A stretch of 64,000 nucleotides of DNA from Anaeramoeba flamelloides. Its lineage: Eukaryota > Metamonada > Anaeramoebidae. Below are positions 23,318 to 34,150 of the stretch, piece after piece. The notes under the pieces are model-generated. The model worked only from the letters and a program-made list of their open reading frames with translations, made no database searches and had not been told where the DNA came from. The stretch is taken from the NCBI GenBank assembly GCA_027625915.1, contig JANTQA010000036.1, forward strand, positions 3,467,501 to 3,531,500. The letters are read 5' to 3'. Position numbers and translations under genes: made by a program. Numbering within the stretch: position 1 is the stretch's first letter; each line of letters opens with the position of its first letter.

Positions 23318-23990
23318 ATTACTTCCTCTATTAAAATATAGATTAATTTTTCGAAACAAATTGAAAAGAATTAAACATTTTTTTTTTTATTATTTAACAT
23401 GAGAGTTGAAAATTCCTCTTATTTATCTGTTAGGTTTTCCAGAATTTAAAAGAATTGAGTAAAATCTATGATTTTTTTCTCTATTCTTTGAAGTTTGAAA
23501 ACCACAGTTAGCTTGTTTTTTATTCTAAGAAATAAAGAAAATTTATTTAATTTTTTTTACCTTACAAAAATTAAAAAAAACCTAGGCACTCGACGGCACT
23601 TGACTGTACTTCTCAAATTCCCAAATTGTGATTTAGAAATTTTTTTAAAGACTCAAAAATAAGTTTATTACCCACTAAGGCTAATAAATATGATGAATCT
23701 CTTTTTCTAATAATATATAAATTATTAAAAATATTATTTTTTAATATACCAGAAATATTAAATTTTTTTAATTTAGATATCAAGATTTTACAATTATTTT
23801 CATAGGCTAGGCGATTCCAGAGAAAAGAATTAAACACTAATGAATTAATTTTAAATCAAAACGTCCTTTGAAATTTTTTTCTTTCATTAATAATCCTCAC
23901 ATCTATTATTTTGTTCTGTTACATTTCAGGAAAATTAAGATAAAGGGTATCTAAAGTGTAATCTACACTTCTTGAAAAACAATAGTGAAC
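23218..23990 (+). mobile_element. LINE-A 3' fragment, opposite orientation, split by LINE-B
   Basis: LINE-A sequence on the plus strand continues outward from the right arm to about 23375, is interrupted by a minus-strand LINE-B piece, and resumes to a 3' end at about 23950-23985 with AAGTGTAATCTACACTTCTT. Together with the fragment at 22318 it forms two LINE-A 3' ends facing away from each other. Confidence 0.6.
23385..23850 (-). mobile_element. LINE-B 3' end: C-terminal frame, palindrome array and tail
   Basis: On the minus strand, 23837-23613 encodes 74 residues including NNIFNNLYIIRKRDSSYLLA and LVGNKLIFESLKKFLNHN. The same protein segment recurs on the plus strand at about 58700-58830, in a second LINE-B. 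Directly after the stop comes the linker CAGTCAAGTGCCGTCGAGTG, then two palindromic modules, then GATAAATAAGAGGAATTTTC and a tail TAAATAATA plus A-run at about 23387. This copy shows that the palindrome array lies in the LINE-B 3' untranslated region. Confidence 0.65.
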
Positions 23991-24125
23991 TTTTTTTATT
24001 ATGGACTTAATATTTAAATGAACTCAACTGTAAACCAATATCAATTGTTGGAAAAAAAATTCTAATTGAATAAAAAAGATTAGGTATTCGAAAAATAAAA
24101 ACAAAAATTAAAAAATAATTTAAAT
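23985..24125. repeat. fragment related to the Tc1-like MITE family C
   Basis: The sequence around ATATCAATTGTTGGAAAAAA resembles the interior of the family C copies at 28.4 and 53.7 kb. Ends are not recognisable, so it is only a remnant. Confidence 0.35.
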
Positions 24126-24146
24126 TTTATATTTATTATTTCAGAA

Positions 24147-27100
24147 TTATTTTTGTGAATTTTTCAATTTATCGGATAATTCGATTTTTTCTAGCTTATC
24201 TAATTTTTTTTGTACAACTACTTTATCAAGATTTGAACGAAGTTCTTTTGGAAGATCAATTAAAATCTGTTCCATTAATTGAACATATTTATCAAATAAT
24301 TCCCAATCGTCATACTGCTTGGCAACATCAACTCGTTTACCTAACCTCATAAAAAGATTAATTTTTTCTGGATCACCACCTTGTTTAAAAAGTTCATAGG
24401 CTTCCAAATGAAGAACTGCCTTTCTCCAATATTTCCAAAACACATGTGCACATAAATTCCTTTTATTTTGGTACCATACTTTAAAAGTCTGTGTATGGAT
24501 AAATTTACGATATAAAAATTCGCAGTCAGTAACTTCATGCTTTTGAAATGGCAAAGATGATTTACCATTCGTCAATTGTTGAATAAATTCATTTTCATCA
24601 AACCCCTTCAATACCATCCGAGTGTAAAATGGCTCTAAACTGCCCATGTCAGGTATAAGCGTATTAAAATAGACTTCAAATGGGTTCATAAAATCATTGG
24701 TGAATGAAAAAAAGTAATCACGGATTGCTGTTGTTTTTTGAGAGGACTCTTGCGCATAACTCACATTTTTTTGTACCTGGGTTAACCATTTTAACATTTG
24801 CTTATGAACTAGAACAATCGACTGTTTGTCCATAAATAATCCTTGTTTCACCCGATCTTTCTTCTTCTTCTTTTTTTCACTATATAGAGAATAATTTTAA
24901 AATGAATCAAAAAAAAAAAAAAAAAAAAAGAGAAAGAAATAGTTTGAATCTTTTTTTTGTTTGGAAAAAATGAAAATAAAAATGAAAATTTTTTATAAAA
25001 AATCTAGAAAAAGCCAGAAATAATTTTTCCAGATCTGTATATAAGCTATTTCCAAAAAAAAACGGGGAAAATTTATTTTAATTTATCTTTATTAAACCCA
25101 ATCCTCAAGAAATTATTTAAATATAGAAAAATATTAAGAACCATTTATTGATTCTTTATAATAATTGGATTTTGTTTTTTAATATGGCAATTACACAAAG
25201 AAAAGATAATAAATTTTCTGATCATTATTTTATATTACATTTTTTTATGGTGAAAATTGGTGTTCATTATTTATGATCGAAAAAATCGTTTTACTCAGCG
25301 AAATAATCTTGTCAAAATTTCCAATAGAATGGAAATATTATAATTTAATTTCATTGTTTAAAAAATCTTTTGTATCCTTATCATATTGCCCGTTTTTTTA
25401 TTGAAATTGGTCGAAAATTTTTTTTCTCCCCAAAAAAGTACACTTTTTTTCATTTTTTGGAAATATTTCAACAAACATGTTTTGAAATAAATACAATGGT
25501 GCTGATTCAATCGGTATTAATATTTCACTTAATTTGGTATTACCAATTTACGAATTGATCTGCTAACAAAGAGAATTTTTGATGAAATCCAAAAAAAAAG
25601 CCCCACTTTTTTGGAAATACCTTATATACATATCTTGTCATTAGTTAATGATAAAGGAAAATTATTATTCTTTATTAAAATTTCAAAACAAAAATTTCGA
25701 AATTAATGAATAGCCTCAAGTTTCGTGGAGTGCCTAGGTTTTTTTTTAATTTAAGAAATAAACCGAAAATTGAATATATTTTTGTTTATTTCAAAAAGTA
25801 AAAAAAATCTAACGAAAACCTATTGATTTTCCGAATAAATAAAAAACTCAAGAAAACCTAACAGCTCTGAGTTTTTAATTTGAGAAATAAAATAAAAAAC
25901 AAAAAATTTTTTTTGTTTCTCAAATTTTAAAAAAAATCTAACGGCGATTTTCAATAATTCAAAAGAATTGAGAAAAATATTTGATTTTACTCTATTCTTT
26001 TAAATCCTGAAAAAGCTGATGGCGTTTTTTTTTAATTCTTGTTTTGTTTCTAAAATCTATCGATTTTCCAATCAAAACAAATTTCAAAAAAAACTAACAA
26101 CAAGTGCCGTCAAGTCCCTAAGTTTTTTATAATTTTAGAAATAAAAAGAAAATTTTTGAAATTTTCGGTTTAATTTCTAAAATTAAAAAAAACTTTTCGG
26201 CTGTTAAAGGAAATTAATTACCCCCCTTCAAAATAAAAAAAATAAAATAAAATCAATTTAATAATTTTATTTTGATAAAAATATGGAAAAAAAATTTGAT
26301 CTCATTGAAACAATTTTCTTTTCTGGGTTTTTGAGTAGATAATATTTTTTTGGTGCTTGTATTAAAAAAAATAATAAATTAATTAAATATTACAAATAAG
26401 ACATTTTGATATTTTGGAACTTTCACAAAATTTATACCAAAAAATAAAAAAGCAAAAAATATCGAAAAATACTTACATATCTCTATCTGGAAGTCCAATG
26501 AATAAATGGTTAGGCCAATGATAAAATGTTGACACGCCAAGAGAATAATCTGTTGTGCCAACAATGATTGATTTTCTGGATTCAACTTCTTCTGTAGTTA
26601 ATTTCTCTTTTGGTGTAAAATCTATCGAACGGATAAAATTCCAATTTTGATCATATTTGGTGCAATAGGGTATTACATAACCTTGATACTCAAAAGGGTA
26701 TATTAAACTGCATAACGCCCGTACCACTTGTGAGCATATTTCAGGCTGAGGAGCAAAGACAACTATTGACTCGCCGGTAATTAAAAGTTGCCACAAGTTC
26801 CACAAATCATCGAAAGCGGGCCATAAAAGCTCACAAATATCCAAATCTAACCCGAAATATCTCTCATAGCAAGACACTTCGCCACTATGTTCAAAGATTG
26901 ACTGCGGCTCTCCGGGGATGAACACACGGAGCCTTTGTTCTGGGGTTAATGGAAACTCTTCATAGCAGTAATTTCTTTTTAATTCTGTGGGCCAGTTTTC
27001 AACAATAAAATCAAACCAGGCCTCTAATCTTCCAGGATCGTCCATAATGTCTGGTCCCAATTCCTCTAAGAGACACGTAAACAAAGATTCCCATGGGTGC

Positions 27101-27853
27101 TCAGATAATATGACCACAGATCTTCCTCCTTTTAAGAGAAGTTCTGTACCGCATAAAAAATCTGGATCAGGATCGGTGTTTGGATCAAATTTTGTACGTT
27201 TTAATGTTAATGTTTGTTTTTCTTTTTCATTTTGATTTTCTTTTTCTTTTTCTTTTTCTTTTTCTTTTTCTTTTTTATTCTTTTCTTTATTTTTACCTAT
27301 TTCTTTTTCGTTTTCGTTTTCATTTTCTTTTTTTATTTCATATTCTTCTGAATTTTTACTGTTTTCTTGATTTGTTTTCTTTTTCTTTTTCTTATTCTTA
27401 TTCTCTTTCTTGTTTTTTTCGTTTTCGTTTTCATTATCACTACTGCTTACAGAAGAAGACGAAGACCACTTATCACCTGTTAGTGGTGGGAAGCTGGTGA
27501 TAGATGGATCATAGAAAGTATAACCATGAAGAACATGGTTCTCTCTTCGGAGAATAAAAGAATAAAATTGTGCTTTAGGCTCATTTATTGTTCGAGGAAA
27601 TGAAAGAGAAAAACTTTAGGAAAGTAGTTAGAATTGTTTTTTTGATTTTGTTTTAATTTTTTCTTTGTTTGTTGGTTTGAATTGTAAAAAAAAAATTTGT
27701 TAAAATTGGGTAAAAAAAATTTTCAAGTGTTTACATGCTTTTAAGTTCATTTTGAGTAAAATCAATTGTTGGGTATATGTGAATCAATTGATTATGAAAC
27801 GAAGAACTGTATTCAAAATAACACACACATTTGATCCATTCCTTAATTTCCAT
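24147..27853 (-). CDS. DENND6: DENND6 (FAM116) homologue, three exons
   Basis: Exons on the minus strand are 27853-27735, 27613-26477 and 24879-24147. Phases match at both junctions and give 662 residues and a TAA stop. DENND6 is a DENN-domain exchange factor for Rab GTPases (Rab14 in animals) in endosomal traffic. Exon 1 carries the N-terminal uDENN start (EWIKCVCYFEY, IHIYPTIDFTQNELKS), joined to FSLSFPRTINEPKAQFYSFI as in the family. Exon 2 holds a Lys/Glu/Asn-rich insertion (about residues 90-175), then VVILSEHPWESLFTCLLEEL, the cDENN core LWNLWQLLITGESIVVFAPQ and the dDENN start STFYHWPNHLFIGLPDRD. Exon 3 gives the C-terminal helical part (KVWYQNKRNLCAHVFW, LMEQILIDLPKELR). Intron 2 is 1.6 kb and contains two mobile elements; intron 1 is 121 bp. 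Donors are GTAAAC and GTAAGT. The order of motifs over the whole length makes the assignment firm. Confidence 0.88.
25040..25626. mobile_element. MITE family D, copy 1, in DENND6 intron 2
   Basis: The ends ATAAGCTATTTCC (about 25041) and GGAAATACCTTAT (about 25613-25625) are inverted and flanked by TATA-type sequence. The body resembles 42345-42915, for example the block TCTTTATTAAAC and the TATTTCACTTAATTTGGTA region. No coding potential. It lies entirely in the intron, so it is removed by splicing. Confidence 0.6.
25715..26245 (+). mobile_element. palindrome-array element in DENND6 intron 2
   Basis: Begins with TCGTGGAGTGCCTAGG and contains at least four palindromic modules separated by CTAACG- and CTAACAG-type linkers (for example 25960-26020 built on AAAGAATTGAG and its inverse). 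It ends with TTAAAGGAAATTAATTACCC and an A-rich tail near 26230-26250, closely matching the tail at 33260-33315. Orientation is opposite to DENND6. Confidence 0.6.
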
Positions 27854-28602
27854 CTTAAAAATAAATTTGTTTTCACGAATGGTTTTTTTGTAAAAAATGA
27901 TATTTTGAGAATTTAACTTTTTAAGGGTAATACAGAATTTGAAAAAATGTGAAAGGTTAAACTTAAGCTTTGTATTTTGGTTCTTAGTTGATTGTTTAGC
28001 ATCATTACATGAATTTTATTTGGTTGTTAAAATTTTGATTAGTTTATTATTAACACAAATTAAAATTTTTTAATACACTAAAATTCAATTATTGAAAAAA
28101 AAAAACTTATTTAATCAATTCAAGAAGATTTACCAAATTAGAACCATTCAATAATTGAAATTTTAACACTTATATATAAATTACAATACTCATAAAAGAA
28201 AAAATAAATAATTATCAATACAAATAAATCAAGAGTGTGTCAAAAAGTTTTAATATGGGAGAGCAAAACAAAAAAATACCTTGGCAAATTTGTTTGAAAT
28301 TCTTTAAGGATTATTGATCAATCAAAATTTTCGATACTACCAACTAATTTTATTTGATTTCTTCTATTTGGAACAACTCAACCTTAACATAATATCAATT
28401 GTTGAAAAAAAATTTGATCGAACGAAACAAGTTAAGTAATTCAAACATTAAATGAAAACAAAAAACCTAAAAATGGAAAAATGATATCCATTTTTACAAA
28501 AATCAAAATTATTAGCAATTTAAATGAAATTGTATTATTCTGATTATTTGGAACGTTTTAGCTGTGTGGAAAATTTTGAATTTTATTTTAAATTTATTTA
28601 TT
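27854..28602. mobile_element. DENND6 upstream flank with a Tc1-like MITE family C relative
   Basis: The first 370 bp upstream of the DENND6 start is AT-rich and would hold its promoter, but no motif is recognised. About 28233-28585 resembles the minus-orientation interior of the TA-flanked family C element (GTGTGTCAAAAAGTTTTAAT at one side, GCTGTGTGGAAAATTTTG at the other). Confidence 0.4.
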
Positions 28603-28710
28603 GATAGAAGAAGTGTAAATTACACTCAAAATATCATTTTATTTTTATTTCATTAAAGGTAATTTAAGCGTAAAACCATTGATTTTACGATTTTTCAAGG
28701 AAAAGACAAA
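28603..28710 (-). mobile_element. LINE-A 3' end fragment
   Basis: Contains the 3' palindrome AGTGTAAATTACACT (about 28611-28626) and the adjacent CATTTTATTTTTATTTCATT block with TTTAAGCGTAAAACCAT, in the same order as the other minus-strand LINE-A 3' ends. Only about 100 bp remain. Confidence 0.65.
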
Positions 28711-29340
28711 CCCAATTTTTTTTATATTTAGAAATATAAAGCAAAAAATTGAAAAAGAAAAAAAAAAAAAAAGAAAGAAATTAAAAAAGTGTTTATAACA
28801 ATTGGTAAAAAATCAAAAATAAAAATCAATACTATCATTAATTAATGACTCTCCACATCATAGTAACAATACTTTTGGTTGATTTAATAATTTGATAATT
28901 GATCATGAATTTTTACTTGGGGATCGTTTTTTAAGTTGTTGTAATTTCTTTACTTTTTTTTTTTTTTGATCTTATTTACTTTTGAACCTTTGGACATTTT
29001 TAGGATTTTGCTTTTTCGTTTTTATTATCAAGTTACCCATACTTTCGTGTTCCAGTGTCACAGTATTAGTAATTAACCACTTGATTTTTTTTTTTTTATA
29101 TATCTTCTTCTAAATATAAAGATTATTCAGCGAGGGGAAAAATGGAAAAAAATAAAATTTTTAATTTGTTAATCCTATATTGATATTATAACTTTAAAAA
29201 TTGCAAAAAGAGAAAGTATTTTTCTAAAATAAATAATAATGGATTAAACGATAAACTTTTCAATTCAAGATGAACATTCAATAATTAAAGTGAAAGAGGG
29301 TTTAAAATTTCAATATGATTTTTAAATTATTAATCTTACT
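28711..29340. other. AT-rich stretch without gene
   Basis: No coding frame or RNA gene is recognised. Short A and T runs only. Confidence 0.4.
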
Positions 29341-29970
29341 AAATTCAAGAAAACCTGAAAATGAAAAGTAAAATCAATTAATAGAAGAAACAAATTAACT
29401 TTAAAGAAAATTCGACATATTATTTTCTATCAAACCAACAAACACAATTTGAATTTATTTTTTATTCAAAATTATTTGAGTAGTTTTGGAGATCTCAAAA
29501 ATTTTCAATTTTTCTACAAATTTTAATTTTTGATCAATCAAAGACAAACCCCATACCAAAAAATTTGGATATTTAATCAACAATAGAAAAACCTTGAATT
29601 AAATATAAGCATAATTTTAAAAACAGTGGAAAACTTTATTATTATTATTTTTTTCATTTTTTCATTTGTCTAGCAAAAAATTCAAATGATTGCACTATAT
29701 TTTTATTTATTAATCTATATAGGTTATTATCTCTAAATGCTTTTGTAAAATACCTTATTATTCAAAAAACAAAAAAAACAATTAAAACTATTTTTTTTCT
29801 GATGAAAAATCTGACCCTATTTTTGAAATTTAGATAATATTAAAAAAACTCTTATTGTGTTTAATTCCCGTTTTTATCTTTAATCATTTATTTTTTCTTT
29901 TATTAAGATATTACCTTTTTTCAATTTCTATTAAGGTTTCCAATTAAAAGCCACCTTTAGCTTTTTTCTC
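29340..29970. repeat. dispersed repeat R3, copy 1
   Basis: The first 150 bp (GAAAACCTGAAAATGAAAAG onward) matches 55234-55385, and parts from 29520 on (TTGATCAATCAAAGA; then TTCTATTAAGGTTTCC near 29930) match 56665-56830 in the same order. The second locus is therefore split by another repeat. No protein motif. Confidence 0.5.
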
Positions 29971-31740
29971 CCTTTTAACATTTTTTTCCCAAAAGGTAAA
30001 GTTTAACATTTTGAGATAATCGACATAAAACAGAGATTAGCTTAAATATGTAAAAATCAATAATAGTATGATGTATACAAAACTTGGTATTCAATAAAAC
30101 CTCAAAAATCAACATTATCTTGATAAAATATAAAGATATTGTGAAAAATTCAAATTTATTATTTTGTAATCACCTTAAAAAAAGCCTAAAATTTTCCAAA
30201 GCCTTGAGACTTTTACAACACTTTTTGTCTGTAAAAATCTAGAAAGTGTTTTTAAGTGCTGTGAATTGTCTCCAAGTGTTTGAAAGTTATTAAAGACCGA
30301 AAACGTTTATAAAAGAATGGGTTTGTTTGTTGGAAATGCAAAATTTTTTTCTTTTCATTTTTTTTTTTAACAAAACATAAAATTTCAAATTAATTTTATG
30401 AAATTCAAACAATAAATACCTTATTTTAACAAGATACTTGAATATAAAATAGATGTGTTTTTTTTTTTAAATAGAGTTATTACCCCAACAAGTTAAATAA
30501 TCAAAAAGTATATTAATGAATTTTTCTTCTTATTACTAACGTGTTAAAAAAATGATTGAACTCTAAGAATGATTTCAAAAATATTGGCAGATTTTTCATA
30601 AGAAAAAATTTGTTTAATTATTTTTTTTTTTTGAATAATAATGTATTTTACAAAATTTTGTAGAGATAATAATCAATATAGATTAATAAATAAAAATATA
30701 GTGTAATTATTTTTATTTTTTAAAAGACAAATGAAAAAAAAATTAAATAATAAAAAAAATGTTTTCCCCTAACTTTGAAATTTGGCATAGTTGATTTTTT
30801 ATATACAATGTATTATAAGAGAAGAAGAGGAAGAAGAAAAGGGCTTTCCAAAAAATCTTAATAATCGGCGATCATCTGGCAAGGATGTTGTGAAAGCTTT
30901 GGAAAAGTTTACCTTAACTCCTTTTAGCTTTCTGAGAATATTGAAAATGATTTTTACCCAAAAACTATTTTTTAAAGAACACTAAAATGTTGGTTGATTT
31001 ATTGGCTAATTTGATTCAATATAATTTAGAACACCAGTATTGACTGAGAAAATATTTATTTATCTTTAGTTATTATTGTAGTTAATGTAAAGGATCAATA
31101 GGTTTGTCAACCAAACAAAAAGAAAAATACAATAAAACTCTTTGATCTTATCCTTGATTGAATCATATCTTTTTTGTTGTTTTTTAAAAGAATAACTTTT
31201 TTTCAACAAGGATCTGATTTTAGATCAAGAAATATTTTTCTTTTTAAAATAATTGTTGAGTTATCCCTAAAGTCATCAACTAATATATCATAATTCATTC
31301 TTTATCACGAAATTTTGGCATTTATTCTGATTTTATAGAATTATCACCATTTGGATATTATCACGATTTTATTGAATATCGCAATTTTAAAAAAATAATA
31401 GCCTTTTTGAAACTTTATCTTGAATTGAAAAAGATATCATCAAATCGTCTAAAGACATGAAAATGAAAAAAAAAATCAAGAAATAAAAAAGAGTAAAAAA
31501 AAATAATCAAAAAAAGTAAAAACTTGATTTTTTTAAAAAAATCATCTTGAAAACAATCAAAATATGAAATAAACTATCTTTTATAATAATTGGCCCATTA
31601 AAAATCAAATTTTAAATAAAAATATTTTTAATAATTAAAGTTATTTATTATAATATAAAAATTTAGATTTTAATATTCAATACTATACTCAAGAGATATT
31701 TATTTTTTGTCAAAAAATAAAAAAAAAAAAAAAAAAAAAA
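29971..31740. other. AT-rich stretch with a small coding-like island
   Basis: Most is low-complexity. About 30815-30960 is less AT-rich and open on both strands: on the plus strand it encodes REEEEEEKGFPKNLNNRRSS and KALEKFTLTPFSFLRIL; on the minus strand the frame is also open for about 50 codons. I recognise no family. It could be an isolated exon, a gene remnant or a repeat fragment. Confidence 0.35.
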
Positions 31741-31763
31741 CTGTTAAAAAAAAATTGTGCCAT

Positions 31764-31946
31764 TTATTTTGAAAGAAGCATTACATGAAAAATAGACAAT
31801 TTAAAAAAGTAAAAAAACCCATTTATCGATTCCCCTTCCATTTGAATAACTAAATCTAATCTCTTTTTCATATTTGAAACCAAATTTTTCATTAATTCAT
31901 CTGTTACTTCTTTCCAATTTTTCATTTTCATTTTCCATTTTAACAA
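31764..31946 (-). CDS. candidate uncharacterised exon
   Basis: After a possible TTTTCAACAG acceptor (near 31955 on the minus strand) a frame encodes KWKMKMKNWKEVTDELMKNL, then VSNMKKRLDLVIQMEGESIN, then a Phe-rich end that looks like read-through into intron or UTR. The Lys/Met-rich helix is more protein-like than the surroundings. It has no ATG clearly in place and no family match. It may be an exon of an unknown gene downstream of CK2-beta. Confidence 0.25.
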   Translation of the reverse strand: MLKWKMKMKNWKEVTDELMKNLVSNMKKRLDLVIQMEGESINGFFYFFKLSIFHVMLLSK

Positions 31947-32448
31947 AACACTGTTGAAAAAATAAAAAAGAGAAAAAATGATTTATTTGCAAACTTTTCA
32001 TTGTGAGAGGAAAAACTTCAAAACGATATAAAAGCAATTCATTATTCAAATGTAAGGTGGGCCATTTATTATGAAATTTAGTTTAGATCAATATATTGAA
32101 CTCTTTTTAAAATCATTTAAATTCACTTTTTTAAAATGGTTTTATCAAGATTTGTACTGATAAAAATGTAAAAATAAAAAACAATAATAAAAATTTTAAG
32201 ATCTTATTATTAGCTTTATTAAATTCATTGAAAAGAATTTCAAAAAATCTATTCAATGAGAAAAATCAATTAAATTTAGATTAGAATATAAATTTAATAT
32301 CTTGATTAATAATAAACAAAATCTGATTAAGAATTAAATTTATTAATTTATTTATTTATTCATTCATTCATCAAATTGCTAATATCATTCAAAAGATAGA
32401 ATTTGGAAGATTGAAAAATAAAAATAAAAAAAAAATGTTGAATTATTA

Positions 32449-34150
32449 TTATTTTTTACTTCTTTTAAAATCTTGATATCGAGAAACAGTATTATGCACT
32501 CTAAATCCAAAGATCTTTGGAACATATTTTCTTGGTGGGGATTCTGGTTTTAAATTTTCATTCCATTGTAATAATAAATTGGCAAAGGTTGTACCAAAAT
32601 ATGCTCCGTCAAGATTAGCATATTTTGAATCTGGAAAATATATATCTTGACATCGAGGACAATAATATTTAACAGTATCCTATTAAAAAAAATAAAAAGT
32701 ATTTAAAAAAAAATAAAAAGATTTTAATGAAATTATTTTTATAATTTACAAAGAAAATTTTTAAATTTGGAAAATTATTTGATGAAATTCTTTGTAATTG
32801 ATTTTTTATAATTTGTTTTTTTTACTTGACCAAGCCAGAATATCAATCAAAAAAAGAAGATATAAACTCAAAAAAAAATTAGAAATACTTGGGTATGATC
32901 ACATTTCACAACAATTAAAATTTTCCAAGAAAAAGGATGAAAATATTAATTGGGAAATAGGAAATTTAAAATTATTAAATGTAGACAAAAGTTAATTATA
33001 AATAGTTCTGGGTGGAAGGGACAGAAATATTTAAAAATTATTAGGTATAATAATAATATCAACAAATAGTCATGTCGTTAAGTGCCTAGCTTTTCCAGAA
33101 TTTAAAAGAATTGAAGAAATACAAAGATTACACTTAATTATTTCAAAAAGTATAAAAACTTAGGCACTCTACGGCACTTTTCGTACGTTTTCCAGAATTT
33201 AAAAGAATTGAGTTAAATTTTTGATTTAATTCGATTCTTTTGAATTCTGGAAAACCTAACGGCTGTAAGAGGAAATTAATTCCCTCCCTTCAAAATAATA
33301 AAAAAAAAAAATAATTGCAAAATTTAATCAATTATGAGATTAGGTTTTGACAAAGCAAATAAGAGTAAAGTTATTCAAAAAAGTGTTGTAAAAAAAATTT
33401 ACAAATGGATCTTGTAAACAGATTAAAACCTTCTATAGATCTATTTTTGGAACTTTCGAAAAAACTTTTTAGTTACACTTTTTCCAAATGGCTTTACTTT
33501 ATGAAAAATTTGACACAGCTAAGAGTAAATATTTAAGTTTGCAATTCCAAGTATTTAAACAATTTTGATAAAGTTCCACACTAAAAATGAATCAAAATAT
33601 TCGAAAAAAAAAATAAATAAAAAAAAAAGAAAAGAATTTACTTTTCTTGGCAAGTCAGATCTTCCAACAGGAAGGCAGGGTTGTTTTTGGCAAAAAACAT
33701 TGGGACAACGACCAAAAATACCTTTTTGGTATTTTTTAGCCATTTTTCTCATTCCTTCGTCAGTTAAAATATAACGTGCATGTATTAGCCCATATAAAAT
33801 TTCAGCAGAAGACTCGATTGTTTCTTCTTGTTCTTCGGTGAGTGATTCTTTTTTTTTTTTTTTTTTGAAAAAAAAACAAATAAATGAAAAATCAATAAAA
33901 AGAAAAAGTAAAAAAGGAAGAAGATCAAAAAGAAAAAGATGATCGAAATGAATAGATTACCCAATTCTTCACATTCTTCGTCTCTAATTGTTTTGAGAGC
34001 AATTTTGTAATAAGGAACGTTGTTTCTCAGGCTAATAAAATTGAAATTTGATTCGATATAGTCACTATCGACTTCACAAAAAAATTCGTTCCCTTTTAAG
34101 GAGCAGAATTTCGAGACCCACGAGTACTCTTCATCTGAATTGTCGGACAT
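32449..34150 (-). CDS. CSNK2B: casein kinase II regulatory (beta) subunit, three exons
   Basis: Minus-strand exons 34150-33961, 33847-33642 and 32679-32449 join in phase to 208 residues ending in TAA; the animal protein has 215. CK2-beta dimerises through a zinc site and docks two catalytic alpha subunits. Residues 10-35 read [20 protein letters not shown], a hallmark of the family, followed by [19 protein letters not shown]. Residues 78-94 are [17 protein letters not shown]. The zinc Cys residues are C111, C116, C139 and C142 ([10 protein letters not shown] and [10 protein letters not shown]). [15 protein letters not shown] and [12 protein letters not shown] close the fold. The acidic N-terminus MSDNSDEE may serve as autophosphorylation sites, as in other species. 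Intron 1 (113 bp) has an unusually A-rich 3' end; intron 2 (962 bp) holds a LINE-B fragment and a palindrome array. Confidence 0.93.
32798..33320 (+). mobile_element. LINE-B fragment with palindrome array in CK2-beta intron 2
   Basis: From about 32820 to 33060 the plus strand keeps traces of a post-RT LINE segment ([15 protein letters not shown] in one frame; [17 protein letters not shown] in another; then [14 protein letters not shown]), matching the segments in LINE-A and at 57.4 kb. From 33070 follow a GTTAAGTGCCTAGC linker, one degenerate module, a CACTCTACGGCACTT linker and a clear palindrome at 33188-33254, then GTAAGAGGAAATTAATTCCC and an A-rich tail to about 33315. It lies antisense to the host gene. 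Confidence 0.6.
33188..33254. repeat. palindromic module A, well-preserved example
   Basis: TTTTCCAGAATTTAAAAGAA at the left is matched by TTCTTTTGAATTCTGGAAAA at the right, enclosing about 27 bp that continue the pairing imperfectly (TTGAGTTAAAT and ATTTAATTCGA). Module A recurs at about 18185, 18300, 23440, 25950, 43620, 44002, 44185, 51399, 58390 and 59020. Confidence 0.75.

Noticed and set aside
24147-24851. Separate gene for the DENND6 C-terminal half
   Set aside because: The frame has no ATG at its start (GTG), continues upstream to an acceptor, and its phase fits the DENND6 exon 2 donor; the content matches the DENND6 C-terminus.
27180-27500. Phe/Leu-rich plus-strand frame
   Set aside because: Complement of the Lys/Glu/Asn insertion in DENND6 exon 2.
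33565-33774. Plus-strand frame over CK2-beta exon 2
   Set aside because: Antisense of the zinc-finger exon, which has clear family motifs on the other strand.
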